Below are positions 63,404 through 64,000 of a stretch of 64,000 nucleotides of DNA, piece after piece. Under the pieces are notes generated by a model. The model worked only from the letters and a program-made list of their open reading frames with translations. It made no database searches and had not been told where the DNA came from. The stretch is from Parolsenella massiliensis (GTDB taxonomy: Bacteria > Actinomycetota > Coriobacteriia > Coriobacteriales > Atopobiaceae), in the NCBI RefSeq assembly GCF_900143685.1, contig NZ_LT671675.1:595111-659110 (forward strand). The letters run 5' to 3'. Every line of letters starts with the position of its first letter. Positions within the stretch are counted from its first letter, which is position 1. The translations under genes and the position numbers were made by a program.

Positions 63404-64000
63404 CTACAGTGCGCTCTCATAGATCTTGCGGGCGTCCTCCATCGTGAGGCGCTTGAGCTGGCCGAACTCGGCGCCCTTGTTCTGCTCGAGCGTCTCGAGA
63501 AGCGCCGGCACGTCCTCTGCCGTGACGCCGAGCTCGCCGAGCGTGCGGGGCATGCCCAGCGAGGTGAAGAAGGCCTGCAACTCGTCGATCGTGGCGAGCA
63601 CGGCGTCCTCGACGGCCTCCTCGGGCGTGGCGTCGATGCAGTCCTCCACCACGTCGACCGGCTCGATGTCGAACGCGCGCGCACCCAGGGTCAGGAAGCG
63701 CTCGGGGTTTGCCTGCCACACGTAACGCATCCACGCGGGCATGATGACGGCAAGGCCCGCGCCGTGGGCGACCTTGGGATCGTGGGCGGAGAGCTCGTGC
63801 TCCATGCCGTGGCTCTCCCAGCCGCCGGCGCGGCCGCCGCCCACGCCACGTCCGCAACCGGCGAGGTCGTTGTGGGCAAGGGTGCCGGCCCACATGATGT
63901 TGGCGCGTGCGTCATAGTCCTCGGGATTCTCGATGGCGCGGGGCGCCTCCTCGACGAGCGCGCGGATGAGGCCGCAGTCGAGCTCATCGGTGACGGGGAC
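63404..64000 (-). CDS. Iron-containing alcohol dehydrogenase, C-terminal part, cut by window edge
   Basis: The frame is open to base 64000, so the N-terminal half is outside. Visible part: SHGMEHELSAHDPKVAHGAG with the metal-binding histidines of YqhD/Bdh-type NADPH alcohol dehydrogenases, followed by AVIMPAWMRYV and a helical C-terminus ending MEDARKIYESAL. It reduces butyraldehyde or other aldehydes in fermentative anaerobes. It is a different gene from the complete one at 55533. Probably co-transcribed with acyP. Confidence 0.87.
   Translation of the reverse strand, partial: VPVTDELDCGLIRALVEEAPRAIENPEDYDARANIMWAGTLAHNDLAGCGRGVGGGRAGGWESHGMEHELSAHDPKVAHGAGLAVIMPAWMRYVWQANPERFLTLGARAFDIEPVDVVEDCIDATPEEAVEDAVLATIDELQAFFTSLGMPRTLGELGVTAEDVPALLETLEQNKGAEFGQLKRLTMEDARKIYESAL

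Overview
The window is about 64 kb of very GC-rich bacterial chromosome with genes packed on both strands. The mix suggests a strictly anaerobic actinobacterium of the class Coriobacteriia, near Olsenella, Collinsella or Atopobium: one-chain iron-sulphur serine dehydratase, FeoA-FeoB fusion, [FeFe] hydrogenase, PEP carboxylase, Gram-positive style lipoproteins and ABC exporters, and many small GGGGACGGG hairpin repeats. This taxonomic call is inference from gene content and composition. No rRNA, plasmid or phage genes are present, and one tRNA (Thr, CGT) is seen.

Layout. 1-7.7 kb: end of a TRIC-type channel gene, L-serine dehydratase, YitT membrane protein, adenine deaminase, an SDR coupled to a queuosine-precursor (VUT/YhhQ) transporter, and a GntR regulator. 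7.9-12.6 kb: a LysR regulator divergent from an SDR / OFA-type MFS transporter / Gfo-Idh-MocA dehydrogenase set that looks catabolic. 12.6-16.7 kb: decayed DNA (SDR and MFS pseudogenes, a 150-bp MITE-like element) around a lipoprotein and a MATE exporter. 16.8-19.9 kb: a TPP riboswitch with terminator in front of a thiamine-binding YkoF-like protein and a ThiXYZ-type ABC importer. 20-30.8 kb: second MocA dehydrogenase, tRNA-Thr, feoAB, HAD phosphatase, EamA exporter, threonine aldolase, hisS, RluA-type pseudouridine synthase and an [FeFe] hydrogenase. 30.8-33 kb: a low-GC island with a small membrane protein, an array of 33-bp-spaced repeats and a DUF4143 ATPase. 33-42.4 kb: O-acetylhomoserine sulfhydrylase-type gene, phosphoglycolate phosphatase, ppc, then hypB, a 928-residue iron-sulphur flavoprotein, and hypA. 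42.5-48.7 kb: gltB-gltD. 49.4-54.8 kb: a methionine/cysteine cluster (two MetE-C-terminal-like methyltransferases, a second sulfhydrylase and a LysR regulator). 54.9-64 kb: GNAT, two iron-type alcohol dehydrogenases, a FtsX-type ABC exporter pair, a radical SAM enzyme, an SDR and an acylphosphatase.

The most notable regulatory reading is at 53.5-53.7 kb: a 33-codon leader ORF with a strong Shine-Dalgarno and a Met-Met-Met-Cys-Met-Arg-Met run sits directly before a rho-independent terminator and the sulfhydrylase gene. This is the layout of ribosome-mediated attenuation by methionine (or cysteine) supply. A palindrome at 53773-53796 upstream of this unit recurs at 34427-34448 upstream of the other sulfhydrylase gene, suggesting a shared repressor.

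Five families of short hairpin repeats (about 30-75 bp) fill intergenic spaces and repeatedly touch gene ends. In at least two genes the stop codon lies inside a repeat, and in one (phosphoglycolate phosphatase) the last dozen or so residues are repeat-encoded. They look like REP/REPIN-type non-autonomous elements; no transposase for them is in the window.
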